The position numbers and the translations under genes are program-made. The notes below the pieces were generated by a model. That model saw nothing but the letters and a program-made list of their open reading frames with translations. It ran no database searches and had not been told where the DNA came from. Positions 22,872 through 35,119 of a stretch of DNA of 64,000 nucleotides are shown here, piece after piece (position 1 is the first letter of the stretch; every line of letters starts with the position of its first letter). This DNA is from Ryuthela nishihirai (Eukaryota > Arthropoda > Arachnida > Araneae > Heptathelidae), in the NCBI GenBank assembly GCA_038380435.1, contig JAWZYU010000058.1, positions 1,302,001-1,366,000 on the forward strand, read 5' to 3'.

Positions 22872-25800
22872 AACATCATCATCATCATCCTCAAGCAGCC
22901 ATGGGCTACAGAGGTCCAACCAGAACACGCAGTTTAATTCTCCAAGCATATCTGTCCTGAGCTACATCTGCTGCATCCAGCCACTGTACACCAATTCTAA
23001 CAAGGTCCTGTTTGACATTGTCTGCCCACCACATCCTAGGTCTCCCCCTCCTTCTGAGGCCTTTAGGTACACTGTTCATAACCCTATTCGCCAATCTATA
23101 ATTATCCATACGGGCAACATGGCCAAACCAGCGGAGTCTCTCTCTGTACAATATGTTGCTTAAAGGAGGTTGCAGACTCCTTTGTCTAACCTCATCATTA
23201 GTTACAAAGTTAAACCACCTAATACCCAAGATACTGCATAAGCATCTAGAATTAAAAGCATCTAGTTTCCTGTTATCATGTTTACACAGCGTCCAAGTTT
23301 CACTACCATAACTAACCCTAGAAAGAACCAAACTATTATACAGTCTAATTTTAGTCTTTAGGTGTATACGCCTATTTCTCCACAATCTCCATAGATTCTT
23401 AAAAGTCCCGGCAGCAATACCTATTCGTCTGTTAATCTCATGCCGCACATCACCAGTATCAGTTACGTAGCTCCCAAGATAATTAAACTGTGACACCTGC
23501 TCAAGACTGCAACCATTCAGATTAACTGAATCACAACCTGCCTGACCAATTTTCATCACTTTACTTTTCTCTCTGTTTATAACCAAACCTACTCTACTAC
23601 CAGTCTCATCAACAGCTCAAATGAAAGAGTTCATCACATCAACATCATTTGCCAAAAGGGCTAAATCATCAGCATAATCTAAATCAGAAATTTTCGTATC
23701 TCCAGCCCATTTAAGACCAAAAGCTTTCCCTTGAAGTGAATTTCGCATAACATAATCAACAACCAAACTAAAGAGAAAAGAAGACAAAATGCACCCTTGT
23801 CGAACACCAGAAGTAATGCTAAACCAATTGCTACAAGACTTACCAACTCTCACACACGACTCCGTGTTATTATAGAGAGCTTTCATTATGTTAACTAACT
23901 TGTCTGGTATACCATATGATCGCACAATCAACCACAAATTACGACGATCAACAGAAAAGCCTTTTTGAAATCAACAAAGCTAGCAACCAAAGGTTTCTGA
24001 AACTCTAAACATTTCTCAACAATCTGCCTAAGTGAAAATATCTGATCTACACATCCCCTACCACTTCTGAATCCACATTACTCATCACGCAATTGCCTGT
24101 TAACCAGATTCTTAATTCTATTAAGCACAATCATGGAAAGAACTTTACCTGGAACAGAGAGTAGGCTGATACCCCTATAGTTATCACAAGAACTGCGATC
24201 ACCTCTTTTGAAAATAGGGATAATAATAGCTCTGGTAAAATCTTTAGGAACCATACCTTTATCATAAAAGTCATTCAAAATTTCAGTCATCCAAGTGGTA
24301 ACTGAAACATTCCCAGCGCTAAGCATTTCCGTAGAAATTTCATCCACCCCTGGGGATTTATGAAGTTTAAGTTTAGAAATAGCCAAACTAACTTCAGATT
24401 GTGTTATAGGGCCAACATTAAAGCCAACAATGCATCTATCATCATTGCAAACAATGGGAGTAGAATTAACCACATTGTTTAGAACATCACTGAAATGCTC
24501 AGCCCACCTAGCCATGACAGAATCCTCAACATCTATAACCTTACCTTGTTTATCCTTCAATCCCTGTATACCTGTTCGTTTTCTACCAAATAAAACATTA
24601 ACTATCTGGTACAGCTCTCTGCTGTTGTGCTGTCTAACTGCTTCCTCAGCTTTGTCAGCCAGGCCATCAAGCCAAAGATTCTTATCAGTAGCTAACTGAT
24701 CCTTTACACTTTTATTAAGTTCTTTGTAATGCTTTCTATTAGGACTAGTAGGGTACTGATAAGGTCCTTCCTGCAGTTCCTTCTTTCTGAAATAAGCTCA
24801 AGTGCTTTATCACTTAAATAATTCTGTCTCCTCTGCTGCTTTTTCCCTAAAAGAGTATTGTTAGTTTCCAAAAAAGCCTGTTTAAAATGGCCCCATTCTT
24901 CCTCAACTTCAGTATTAAGCAAACCATGACTGTAATAATGACTAAGTAATCTATCATGGTAAGCTTTAGCTATAACTGGGTCTTTCAGAGCTTCAGTATT
25001 AAAGGTAAATTTTTTAACCCTAGCACAACACTTTTTAAGTTTAAGTTGCAAGACACTTTTAACAAGGTAATGGTCAGATCCAATTTCAGCTCCACTATAT
25101 GCCCCGGTATTTCTAACAGAACTGGCCCATTTGCTGTTAATTAACATATAATCAATCAAATTCCTATTCAGCCCATCAGGTGAAATCCATGTATGTCGCG
25201 GTGTTTGTAATATGTGTTATTTATTCTGAAACCATTGAGTTTACTTACCTGTAGGAGACGTTGCCCATTGCCATTGCAGCTACCAATACCAAAAGGGCCT
25301 ATTACTCCTGCCCAAAGGTCAGAGTCGGTACCAACTTTGGCATTGAAGTCACCAAGAACAAGGGTAATATCTCCTTTCTTGACAGAATTCAAAATATCCT
25401 GAAGTTGTCCATAAAACCTATCCTTCTCATCCTCATTAGAATCCTCAGTGGGGGCATAACAGCAGATAACATTCAAGTCTTTAATGCTTGTCTGAAATTT
25501 TGCTGTAAGATACCTTTCATTAATGCACTCATATCCTAGAAGAGCATCACTAGCATGTCTGCTGAGCAGCAGACTCGCGCCTTGGTGATGCTTTCCATCC
25601 TCCGTCCCTGTAATGAGAAATTTAAAGTTATTTTTAAGTATCTCATGTTTACCTGTCCATCTGGTCTCTTGCAAGCCTAGAATATCTAGGTTATAGCGCT
25701 GGAATTCGTGCATAAGGACATCAAGAGAATAATCTCTATGTAATGTCCTCACATTCCACATTCCTGCAGAGAGAAAATGATTAGTAGGATTTTTAAAGAA

Positions 25801-26483
25801 ATTAGGTTTATTGAGATTGGTAGGGCCAACAATATCAAACAGCCCCATGATCGCAGGCATGGGGCAAAGACCTGTTCCTCCTCCGCTAAAGGCTGAAATC
25901 ACCGATTATGGTAGGAACTTCAGGCACCACCTTTTCAAGTGGAGTTTTTTAAGAGCTATATGGCCTGCCTGAGACACATTACTCCAGTTTAGGCTTGACG
26001 ATGCCCAACTAGCAAGTAAGGTTTTATCCACCAGCTGATATAAGGTATCCCATGCCTCTGTTCACTTAGAGCTGGCAACCCAGAAGCAAACAGAAAACAC
26101 AGCAGCAGATTCTCCCTCAACAGAGGCCCACTAGTGCAGCAAGTCCAGGATCCATAATCAAGCTCAAATCCATAAACAAGTCCAGTCTAGTAGGTATAAA
26201 TGGTCAGCACCAGGACCCTGTGAAATTGACCACTCCTCAGCAGGGTTGAAAAAAAAGAAAAAAGTGGCCATAGATGACCAGATCAGTAGGCCATGCTGAA
26301 CTGGCAGCCCTCCCCTTCCGTTCCCTTCCAAAAGAGAATATCTCTTTTGAAAGGTACTAACGGCCTGCACCATGAGAAGGTGGGGTCGGACATTAGGTGC
26401 TAGACCTGACAGTTCTGTGCATCATCAAGGGATTGGTACACAGTTGTCCTTACAGTTTACGCCTAGCTACCATTTACAGGACC
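22872..26483 (-). mobile_element. RTE copy f, full-length, frameshifted
   Basis: It has a (GAT)n tail at 22872, C-terminal region (22906-23586, ending GLVGPL), RT (23617-24560, YADD intact, FKRGDRSSCDNYRGIS), linker, endonuclease (25168-25902, with WNVRT, LQETRW, GDFNAKVG) and a 5' UTR to about 26483, where the sequence matches the 5' end of the full-length copy. TTATCTT occurs on both sides (22865-22871 and 26484-26490), a possible short target duplication. Length is 3,612 bp. Several frameshifts and stops make it non-coding. Confidence 0.88.
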
Positions 26484-27630
26484 TTATCTTTACAGCTCAC
26501 TAAATATGAAAATCACAACTGTAATGAGATTTACAAATAATACATATAGAGCAGAATTAAAAAAAAAATTGTGGTAGCGTTTGAGGGATATTCCACTGAC
26601 AGCAGTAATATACCCACTCTTCTGACAGAGGTGTGGGAAATGCAATTACTTCAATTTAAGAATTAAGAGAATACTTTTTTGTTGTATTACTAATAAAATA
26701 TTATTTGCATTTATTCCCTTCATCTGCTTGCTCAAATTAAAACTTTTAATGGAATGAAACATTAGGGAAGGGGAAAACTTCATTCTCTTTGAAAACGAGA
26801 TTCTTATATATACCAGAGGCGATATTCGTTCTTCTACTTAAGGATAATTTTTCTTTTTCTATTGGCCATAGAATATAGATTTCTATCTAGAACCTTCTTA
26901 GGAATGTAAATTTTATGCCAGTGGCTCTTTAAAGATATAGGTTTGTTTTTTTCCTGGCTTTTAATAATGTAGTTTTTTCTAGTGGCTATTTACCAATATA
27001 ATTTTTTTTTGTTACTCTTTAGGAATATTTTCAATTTTTTTTTCTGGTGATTTTCAGGAACTTGTTTTTTGTAGTGACATTTTAAGGATACAGTTTTCTT
27101 GATTGGTATTACCTAACATTCGTTGACCACCTCTTACTCTAGATGGTGTGATGGTGTCACATTCCATCAAAGAAAGAGGACAGCAACGGACTTTCCAAGT
27201 CCATCACTCTCCCAGCCGCTTTCTCCCCACCGCTTTCTCACCACAGCATGGTAAGAGGGGGGAGGGGGAGAATCTAAATGTTTGTACAGTTGTGACTAGA
27301 GACTTGAAATGGCAGATTGCCAGCCTGGCTTTCAATCTGCCACTAGTTAATTGGATTACTAAACAGTGTTCATCCTCTTTGTTTTAATTTTGTTCATTGT
27401 ATTTATTTTGCTTATTCTTGTGTTTGATTACTTATTTCATTTCTAGGTATATATAGCCAAGTACTTGAAACTTAAAAAACAAAGTAAAAGAAGTTTGCAA
27501 TAAAGATAAGAAGTAAATTAACACTGATAGAAAGCAGAAAATTACAGAAGTTAAAAAAAATTCATTTAAACATTCAGTTGACACTAATCTACTGTTTGAA
27601 ATTCTGTACATCCAAAAGAATAAATTCTAA
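26484..27630. other. No gene recognised; degenerate short repeats at about 26870-27110
   Basis: Between 26870 and 27110 a motif like AGTGGCTNTTTAGGAATATA followed by a T-run recurs at irregular 30-55 base spacing, suggesting an old short tandem repeat. An open frame at 27148-27387 has no domain. Nothing else is supported. Confidence 0.35.
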
Positions 27631-27639
27631 GTGTTTACA

Positions 27640-30600
27640 CATTTATATTTTCTGTAGAGAAAAATATATATATGATTCATTAAAGTGGAACATATTTTGT
27701 CAAATTGACAAAATATGCATCATGTTTACAACATTGAAAGGTGCTTCATGTGCATAAAATATCGTGAATACGACACTGAATAAATTAGATTCATAAATTG
27801 TTTTAGCTGGAACAAAAATATAATGTTTCTTATTTGTCATAAAGAACTGACAAGAAGGCAAAGAAATGCTTTATATTTGTGAAAAATACAAAAAGTGAAA
27901 CCAGAGTTGGAACTCTTAGTGTGAGCAGAACAAACTCTTGTGTGTAGGTAGTTTTTCCAGAAACAAAGATATAAAGAGCACTTCTGAAAACATGCAGAAA
28001 TTTTACAGCAGATGTCATATTATGTAATGGAGAATATTGATTGAACAGCACCTGTATTCTAATACATAGGAAAATCATATATAGGTGAAATATGCAAAGA
28101 AAGTTTCAAAAGCAAGCTTCTGCTCTAATATCAGTATTTTACAAACACAATACATAAGACTCAACCAAATCTTCAGAGTCTTCAATAACATTTTCATGAA
28201 CAGGGAAAGGAGAAAAAAATTGGGTATAGAAAGTTTTCCTTAAAATCTTTTATTTTGCACACGATAAGGAGAGGACATATATCAGTGAAGTACAAAACAA
28301 AAGTTTTGAAAGAAAGCCTGTGATATTTTTATTTTTATCCTGCAAAATACACTCCACATATATGTGAAAAATGCAAAAATTCATTTAAAACAAAGCAGAA
28401 TTCTGAATACCATTTTTAATTTCACAATAGAAAAGAAAAACTGTCTGCTGTATGTATAATAATAAATTAACGAACAAAGCTCATTTATGGTCTATTCTCT
28501 CTCACAAAGAGGAAAGAAGATATATCTCTGTTAAACATGTAGCAAAGAATTAACACAAAAACCTCACCTAAATATTATTATTTGGCACATATGAGAGAGA
28601 AGCTACATGAGTGTAAAACATATAACTAGGAATTGGATGATAAATGGTGTATTAAGGTTCACAATGTGATATGCAAAAATGGAAAACCACATATTTTAAT
28701 GTATAAAAATAGATTTTCAAGTAAAGGATCATTGAAATTTCATTATCGAACAGACACAGAAGTGAAGCCACATATCCCTGAAATATATAAGTAGAAATTT
28801 CATATGCAGATTTAAGGACCACTTTCTTACTCTCCCAAGAAAAATGAGCACATTTTAAAAATAAGTAAACAGGATTCATCAGACAAATTAAATTTTAGGT
28901 GTTATTTTCTTAAACACAGAAAAAATTACATGTATGTGAAATATGTAATAAGAAATTTGCACTGAAATCTTCCCTTAGGAAGCATGTTCTGACACACACA
29001 GGGAAAAACCGCATATATGTGAAATATGTAAAAAGAAATTTGAAAAAATGTCTAATCATAGGAAGCATTTTCTAACACACACAGGGGAAAACCCACATGT
29101 ATGTGAAGTATGTAATGAGAAATTTGGACAGATGTCTCAACTTAGGAAACATGTTCTGACACACACAGGAAAAAACCACATATATGTGAAATATGTAATA
29201 AAAAATTTGCATTGAAATCTACCCTTAGGAACCATTATCTGACACACACAGTGGAAAAACTGCATGTGTGTGAAGTATGTAATAAGAGATTTTCACGGAA
29301 ATCTACCCTTAGAATACATGTTCTGACACACACAGGGGAAAAACAGCATGTATGTGAAGTATGTAATAAAAAATTTGCACAGATGTCTAATCTGAAGGAG
29401 CATTGTCTGACACACAGGGGAAAAACAGCATGTATGTGAAATATGTAATAAAAAATTTGCACAGATGTCTTCTCTTAGGGATCATTTTCTGATACACACA
29501 GGGGAAAAACCACATGTATGTGAAATATGTAATAGGAAATTTTCACAGAAATCTACCCTTAGAATACATGTTCTGACACACAGAGGAAAAACCACATGTA
29601 TGTGAAATATGTAATAAGAAATTTGGACAGATATGTAATCTTCGGAGGCATGTTCTGACACACACAGGGGAAAAATCACATATATGTGTAATATGTAATA
29701 AGAAATTTTCACAGAAATCTACTTTTAGAATACATGTTCTGACACACACAGGGGAAAAACAGCATGTATGTGAAATATGTAATAAGAGATTTGCACTGAA
29801 ATCTACCCTTACAAATCATGTTCTGACACACACAGGGGAAAAACCGCATGTATGTGAAATATGTAATAAAAAATTTGCACGGATGTCTTCTCTTAGGGAG
29901 CATTTTCTGACACACACAGGGGAAATACCACATGTATTATACATACATTTTCACAGAAATCTACCTTTAGAATACATGTTCTGACACACACACAAGGGAA
30001 AAACAGTATGAGTGTGAAATATGTAATAAGAGATTTCCACAGAAATCTAACCTTAAAAAGCATGTTCTGACACACACAGGAGAAAAACCGCATGTATGTG
30101 AAATATGTAATAAGAGATTTGCACGGAAATTTACCCTTACAAAGCATGTTCTGACACACAGGGGAAAAACTACATGTATGTGAAATAGGTAATAAAAAAT
30201 TTGCACAGATGTGTAATCTTAGGCAGCATTTTCTGACACACACAGGGGAAAAACTGCATATATGTGAAATATGTAATAAGAAATTTTCACGGAGAGCTAC
30301 CCTGCAAGACCATTTACTTACACACACTGAGTAAAAGCCATATGTATGTGATATATGTAATAAGAGATTTACATACAAAAATCAACTTCAGAAACATTTT
30401 CTAACACAGAGGGGAAAACCCATGTGTGTGATATATGTAATAAGAAATTTGCATGCAATTATCAACTTCAGAAGCATTTTGTAACACACACAGTTGAAAA
30501 CTCATATGTATGTGATATATGTAATAATGAATTTGTAAGTATGTCTACCCTCAGAAGGCATTTTTTTTTATACACAGATGGGGAAAAATACATATATGCG

Positions 30601-31290
30601 AAATATGTAATAAGAAATTTTGATTGAAATTTAAACTTAGGCAATATTTCCTTACACACACAAAGGAAATGCCACATGTATGTGAAATATGTAACAAGAC
30701 ATTTGCATGCAAACTGAACTTTGGGATAATTTTCTTACACACACAGTGGAAAGGCCAAATGTATGTGATGTATGTAATAAAAAATTTGTTTCTGTATCTA
30801 ACCTTAGGAATCATATTCTGTCACACAACACATAAATGTGAAATATGTAACAAGAATTTGCATACAAATCTACATTTCAAAACTATTACCTGACACAGAG
30901 GAAAAACTGCATGCATATGAAATACGCAACAGGAAATCTTCATTAAAGTCTGCAGTTAAGAATCATTTTCTAACAGACAGTTGAAAAACTGAATGTATGT
31001 GAAATATGTAATACAAAATTTATCAATATTCCTTACCTTAGAATTAATTCTTTTACACATATGGGAAAAACTGGATGTATATGAAATATTTAATATGAAA
31101 TTAGCACTAATATCTATACTTAGCAATCATTTTCTGACACACACTGAGGAAAATGAATAAATGCGTTTATCTTAGGGAATCATTATCTCATACAGAGAGG
31201 GCAAGAACCGTATGTGTGTAAACATGTAATGAGAAAAATTTGCAGTGGAATATACAATTAAAAATCATATTCTGACATATAAAAGGGAAA
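27640..31290 (+). pseudogene. Decayed C2H2 zinc-finger array
   Basis: Tandem units of about 84 bases encode C2H2 fingers with the linker HTGEKPHVCEVCNKKF. About 25 units are recognisable from about 28920 to 31100 by repeats of GTGAAATATGTAATAAG. More eroded units at the same spacing extend left to about 27640 and right to about 31290, where a MITE begins. Stops, frameshifts and dropped bases (for example HRGKTAC in place of HTGEKP) break the frame every one to three fingers, and no exon, start or upstream domain is seen. Functional relatives would be multi-finger DNA-binding proteins. The minus-strand open frames here, with repeated HISHTC, are only shadows. Confidence 0.85.
29212..29439 (+). 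pseudogene. Longest intact finger block of the zinc-finger array
   Basis: This 75-codon open block contains two complete C2H2 fingers: CEVCNKRFSRKSTLRIHVLTH and CEVCNKKFAQMSNLKEHCLTH (each starting at the first zinc Cys, shown up to the second His), preceded by a partial finger ending HYLTHTVEK. It ends where HTGEKP is replaced by a frameshifted HRGKT. It is part of the larger decayed array and not a stand-alone gene. Confidence 0.7.
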
Positions 31291-31302
31291 AAACCACATA
31301 TA

Positions 31303-31862
31303 CAGGGTGAATCTGAAAAAGTGGGCAAAACTTTACGGGGTGGTAGAACGCAGCTATACGAGCAATATTCGTCATAGAACGTATGTCCACTGTCACATTT
31401 AAAGAATGAACACAAGAAGGAGAGGAGATACTTCAGAAAACTGTTTATTAACAGGAATGTAATTGAGGTACATGCTCAAAGAAATTGCTCAAAAGAGCTG
31501 CTGCGAGCTGTAATGCAGGCTTCACACCTGCGGGATAGGGACCGACACGCATTTGCGTTCTGGAGTGCATCTCATCGGAAACCGGTCGCGGTAACGTCTC
31601 TGTGCCTCACTTGCATTCCTGTCCGCTGCACCGTACACAAAATGCATATCCGCCATTTCGTGGTTAGTATAACCAGCCATCCTCTCAGCAATCCACGGTA
31701 GAAATGCCGTTGTGTGCGAGGACTGACCCTTTTATACCATTTCCAACGCCACCTAGCGGCTCGCCGTTTGCGTTCCGACCATACATTCTATGACGAATAT
31801 TGCTCGTATAGCTGCGTTCTACCACCCCGTAAAGTTTTGCCCACTTTTTCAGATTCACCCTG
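31303..31862. mobile_element. MITE of the mariner superfamily, 560 bp, with about 80-bp TIRs
   Basis: Inverted ends start CAGGGTGAATCTGAAAAAGT and pair over about 80 bases (31303-31382 with 31783-31862). TA dinucleotides flank it at 31301-31302 and 31863-31864. On the minus strand from 31680 the interior encodes MAGYTNHEMADMHFVYGAAD, the start of a transposase of the same type as the one at 7715-8170. It is therefore an internally deleted derivative of a full transposon. Its terminal sequence shares only the outer CAGGGTGA with the 6901-8366 element, so it is a separate family. Confidence 0.9.
31513..31680 (-). pseudogene. N-terminal transposase remnant inside the MITE
   Basis: The minus-strand frame from 31680 gives a 50-codon start with the DMHFVYGAAD motif of the arthropod mariner helix-turn-helix domain, then ARQRYRDRFPMR. 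The catalytic domain is absent. Confidence 0.75.
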
Positions 31863-31864
31863 TA

Positions 31865-32893
31865 TATGAATTACAATACAATACACTGGAACTTTGAAAT
31901 ATAAAGTCGTTCTTGTCTGTTTTAAGGAATAAAATATTTGGAATTTATTTTAAAATTTTGAAATTAAATGAAGATAACAAAATTTACATCAAACTGTCGA
32001 GAAGTAAACAATCCGCTCGATAAAAAGAACCATGGAGGTAAGAATGAGAGATGCCCTAATGCGCTTTCCCTGTCCAAGGTCATGATGCCGCCGCAGGAGG
32101 GAGTGGCCATGTTGATGCTTCCAAAAAAAAACTTTTCTAGCTTTTGCTTTCTTCTACTACGATATTTACTGCTCATTGCATGATATTTGCTGCTTCTAAT
32201 ATGATATTTACTTCTACTATTAATTTTATCTCAAGAAAAGTGCATTTACATTATTTCGATTTAATACATATATATTTTTCGCCAATGAATATTCCTGTGT
32301 CGAATAGGTATAGCAGAGTATTGTACATATATTCCGTTACATAATTATTACTTTGATTACCACAAACGTTTCATATAAATAGATAAATTTGAATTAATGG
32401 CACACTCCAATAAAGAATTGAAAAATGGTATGGGCAATCAGTTTCTAATTTTTTTTAGTTTTTTTGTTAGATAAATTTCTTTTTTTTTTCATCAGGGCTC
32501 CGGTAATATAGAAATCTTTCGATCCCAGAAGATCCAGCTTTATATTTCAGCTTAATATCTGCAGAGCGTGCTTATGGAGACATCCTATGGCACAGATCCT
32601 ACTTCATTCCACTGCAGCAAATGTGTCAATTGTTTCTTCAAACAAATGACACATTTGTTCTCAATTGTTTCTCAAAAATTGCTCTGAAACTTTTGTGAAA
32701 CGAGTAAGCGCTTAAAAATGGTTTAAAGTCAATAATATCATTACATATATATATGAATTACATTACAATTCTTGCCTGTTTCGTGGAATAAAATATTTCG
32801 AATTTATTTTATAATTTCGAAATTAAATGAAGAAACAAACTTTACATCAAATTGCGAGGAAGTAAACAATTCACTCGATAAAAAGAACCATGG
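31865..32893 (+). repeat. Pair of about 115-bp direct repeats
   Basis: Sequence at about 31924-32040 (GGAATAAAATATTTGGAATT through AAAAAGAACCATGG) recurs at about 32785-32893 in the same orientation with few mismatches. Weaker similarity extends left to TATATGAATTAC at 31864 and 32752. The spacing is about 860 bases. Sequence between the copies shows no gene. It could be two copies of an unidentified repeat or a local duplication. Confidence 0.65.
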
Positions 32894-33031
32894 GTCCATG
32901 AAAAGAACAAACAGCCAAAACATTACTTCTGCTAATAAAACACATTTACCATTCCCAAGAAGTTCGTGATATGTTCCTGTAATGTAGCAGACTAAAAGCA
33001 GCAGGGGCAGTAGTACAGATCGCGGGCCTCA

Positions 33032-33190
33032 GCCGCCATTTTGTTTTTGACGCAACGAAACAAAACGGCCCTTTTAGTTGATTCCCGAGACCCTAATAGG
33101 AGTTTCTAGAAAAAAGATTGTTTTTCTCGTTACCATAGTAACGAAAAACCCGAGTTTACGTCAAACGCAAAGTACAGTTACCATGGTAAC
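33032..33190. promoter_or_regulatory. Possible promoter: YY1-like site and two RFX palindromes
   Basis: GCCGCCATTTTG at 33032-33043 matches the YY1 promoter motif. GTTACCATAGTAAC at 33129-33142 and GTTACCATGGTAAC at 33177-33190 match the palindromic RFX/X-box motif, 48 bases apart, and CpG content is locally raised. No attached exon is recognised on either strand, so a repeat-borne origin is possible. Confidence 0.4.
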
Positions 33191-33446
33191 GGTAATTGGC
33201 GTTGTAAAGAAACAACGTAACAAAAAAAACAACCGCGATTTCACTAAAAACATCCCACACAACCACATATTCTTAAAAAAACCATAAACAAAGAAACTAA
33301 AGTTGCCTTCCCACATACTACAAATACCTGAATATATTTCCACAAACTAAACTGATCAATCCAGTCACACATACGATAATTAGCCTAAATAAATCACCGG
33401 AATTAATGAAATCGAACGTGTCTCAAAACCAAGTTCATCATCGACA

Positions 33447-33577
33447 ATGCATCGCCGACCGTCATTATAAAATAGCCCCCCAAAACTAAATATCGACATA
33501 ACACATACGAAAAAGCAAAAAATCGGCAACAGTGCACCACCAACCGAATTATAAAAAAGCCCCAGAACTAAATAATG
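33447..33577 (+). repeat. Imperfect 45-bp direct repeat, two copies
   Basis: The block at about 33447-33492 (GCATCGCCGACC, TTATAAAATAGCCCC, AACTAAATA) recurs at about 33531-33577 (GCACCACCAACC, TTATAAAAAAGCCCC, AACTAAATA). No coding support. Confidence 0.5.
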
Positions 33578-33638
33578 TCCTCCCAGGCAACCCAAACCGA
33601 AAAACATGAAATGGGAAGGACATGAAAATCGAAATGTT

Positions 33639-34054
33639 TTACATTTTCAATGAATGTAAAAGACTAGGGGAAAAAAATGGGATTTTCTACAATGGGGACT
33701 TAATTTAAAAATTTAATTTTTTTTTCCAAAGTTTGCTTAACCCTAGTATCACAATGTGATTTACTCATTTATTTGTATCACAAGATGAGATCATATGCGA
33801 CCCCTCATATTTATATACAAAATAATTTATATATAGCAAATTATATATATATAATAGCAAAAATAATAATGGAGCAAATTGGCCTATTTCTAAAATAAAA
33901 CTTATTTGAAATACTACCAAGAAAATGTTATGGGAAAATAAAAATTGCTTGGATTTTATACTTTAGAAAATAAAAAAAATATCATTTTTAAATTAAGTTT
34001 CCCTTGTAGAAAACCCCATTTTTTTTCTGGTACATTCATTGCAAATGTTATTAT
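33639..34054. mobile_element. Possible MITE with imperfect terminal inverted repeats
   Basis: About 33643-33735 (AATGAATGTA, AATGGGATTTTCTACAA, ACTTAATTTAAAAA) is mirrored in reverse complement by about 33962-34050 (TTTTTAAATTAAGT, TTGTAGAAAACCCCATT, TACATTCATT). The interior is A/T-rich with TTAACCCTAG at 33738. Its resemblance to a piggyBac end is too short to rely on. Confidence 0.5.
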
Positions 34055-34555
34055 AGCCGAGCAAACTTTTGAAACATTTACAATAAATTCAATGTATTAT
34101 TTGCTAACTGTCATTTCTACATAAGTAGAAATGATCACAATGACTACTATAATTGTATCTTAGATAAGTTGTAGTCATACAAATAAATAAAGTTTTAGAA
34201 TAGATATTTGTATACAAACCAATCTGCCCTTTACATAATGAAGACAGAAGGGTATTATCTCTTTAGAGCAATATTAGTCAGGGGCATTAGTTTCCATTAG
34301 GTGAAAATATAACCTTGTTGATCTACGGTTATTATGATAAATATATATGCAGAATATTTATAATATTGCAGCACTTCTCATACATTCCTGTATATTTTTG
34401 ACAGGACACTATGACATTCAATATGCATATTACTGTAGAGTAATATTATATAGCTATCCATTTTTTTTCATATTAAAAATTTCAATAATGATCCATCATT
34501 GACTTTCAATTTACAATTTTCACAGAACTTCTCTATCACATATTAAAGTTACAGG
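34055..34555. other. No gene recognised
   Basis: A/T-rich intergenic sequence without long open frames or recognisable repeats. Confidence 0.3.
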
Positions 34556-34755
34556 CTCGTGGCAAGTAGCTGCTTGAGGTGTGAATATTTTTTTTCATTT
34601 AGTAACCTGGGTTCGAACCCACGTGAAAGGTATGGATGTTCGTGTTGTTTTTCTGCTGAGGCCCTGCCATCGTCACAGACCTACTACGGCATATAAACTG
34701 ACATCCTCCTGTCAGACCTCTGTGGGAAGCAGCTGCTTGAAGACATTTCATTTAT
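34556..34755 (+). mobile_element. SINE family A: tail fragment joined to a second partial copy
   Basis: 34556-34600 is only the 3' tail of one copy (GGCAAGTAGCTGCTTGAGGT plus T-rich tail). From about 34603 a second copy starts at its B box (CCTGGGTTCGAACCC) and runs to CAGCTGCTTGA near 34740. The head of the second copy is missing, so this is a head-to-tail junction of two truncated copies. Confidence 0.8.
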
Positions 34756-34830
34756 TATAATTATGTAGTTTACAATATGGATATTGGTATTTTTTTTATA
34801 TGCAATACTTAGTCAATATATATATATATG

Positions 34831-35006
34831 TCCCCTCAAGCAGGTATTTGCCACAGAGGTCTGGCAGGAGCTTGTCACCTTATATGCAATAGTAGAAGGT
34901 GTGAGAGGTTGGCTGGATCTCAGCAGAAAACGACACAACCATCCCTTACCCAGGTCCCTTAGATCTTTAGCCAAGTACACTAACCACTAGACCAAGGTAT
35001 GGCTAC
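34831..35006 (-). mobile_element. SINE family A, degraded
   Basis: A minus-strand copy with tail CCCCTCAAGCAGG at the left, body, and degraded head (ACCCAGGTCCC, CACTAACCACTAGACCA) at the right. It lacks part of the B-box region. Its open frame at 34784-34990 is not a gene. Confidence 0.75.
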
Positions 35007-35038
35007 CAAAATAAAAACGTTTAATGTAACCTATATAT

Positions 35039-35094
35039 ATCATAAAAATGCCAAATGATATAATAAAGGCTGCATTGTGGTACCTTTGAGCATG
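35039..35094 (+). repeat. 56-bp perfect inverted repeat, left arm
   Basis: This segment is the exact reverse complement of 35626-35681 by direct reading. It ends in ACCTTTGAGCATG. Both arms flank the minisatellite. Confidence 0.88.
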
Positions 35095-35119
35095 TTTTTG
35101 AACACAAGCTAAATGGCCA

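Noticed and set aside
29893..30378. Minus-strand frame of 161 codons rich in HISHTC
   Set aside because: It is the antisense shadow of the plus-strand zinc-finger array.
33736..33760. TTAACCCTAG as a piggyBac terminal repeat
   Set aside because: Only ten bases match and no mirrored end or 4-base TTAA partner was found.
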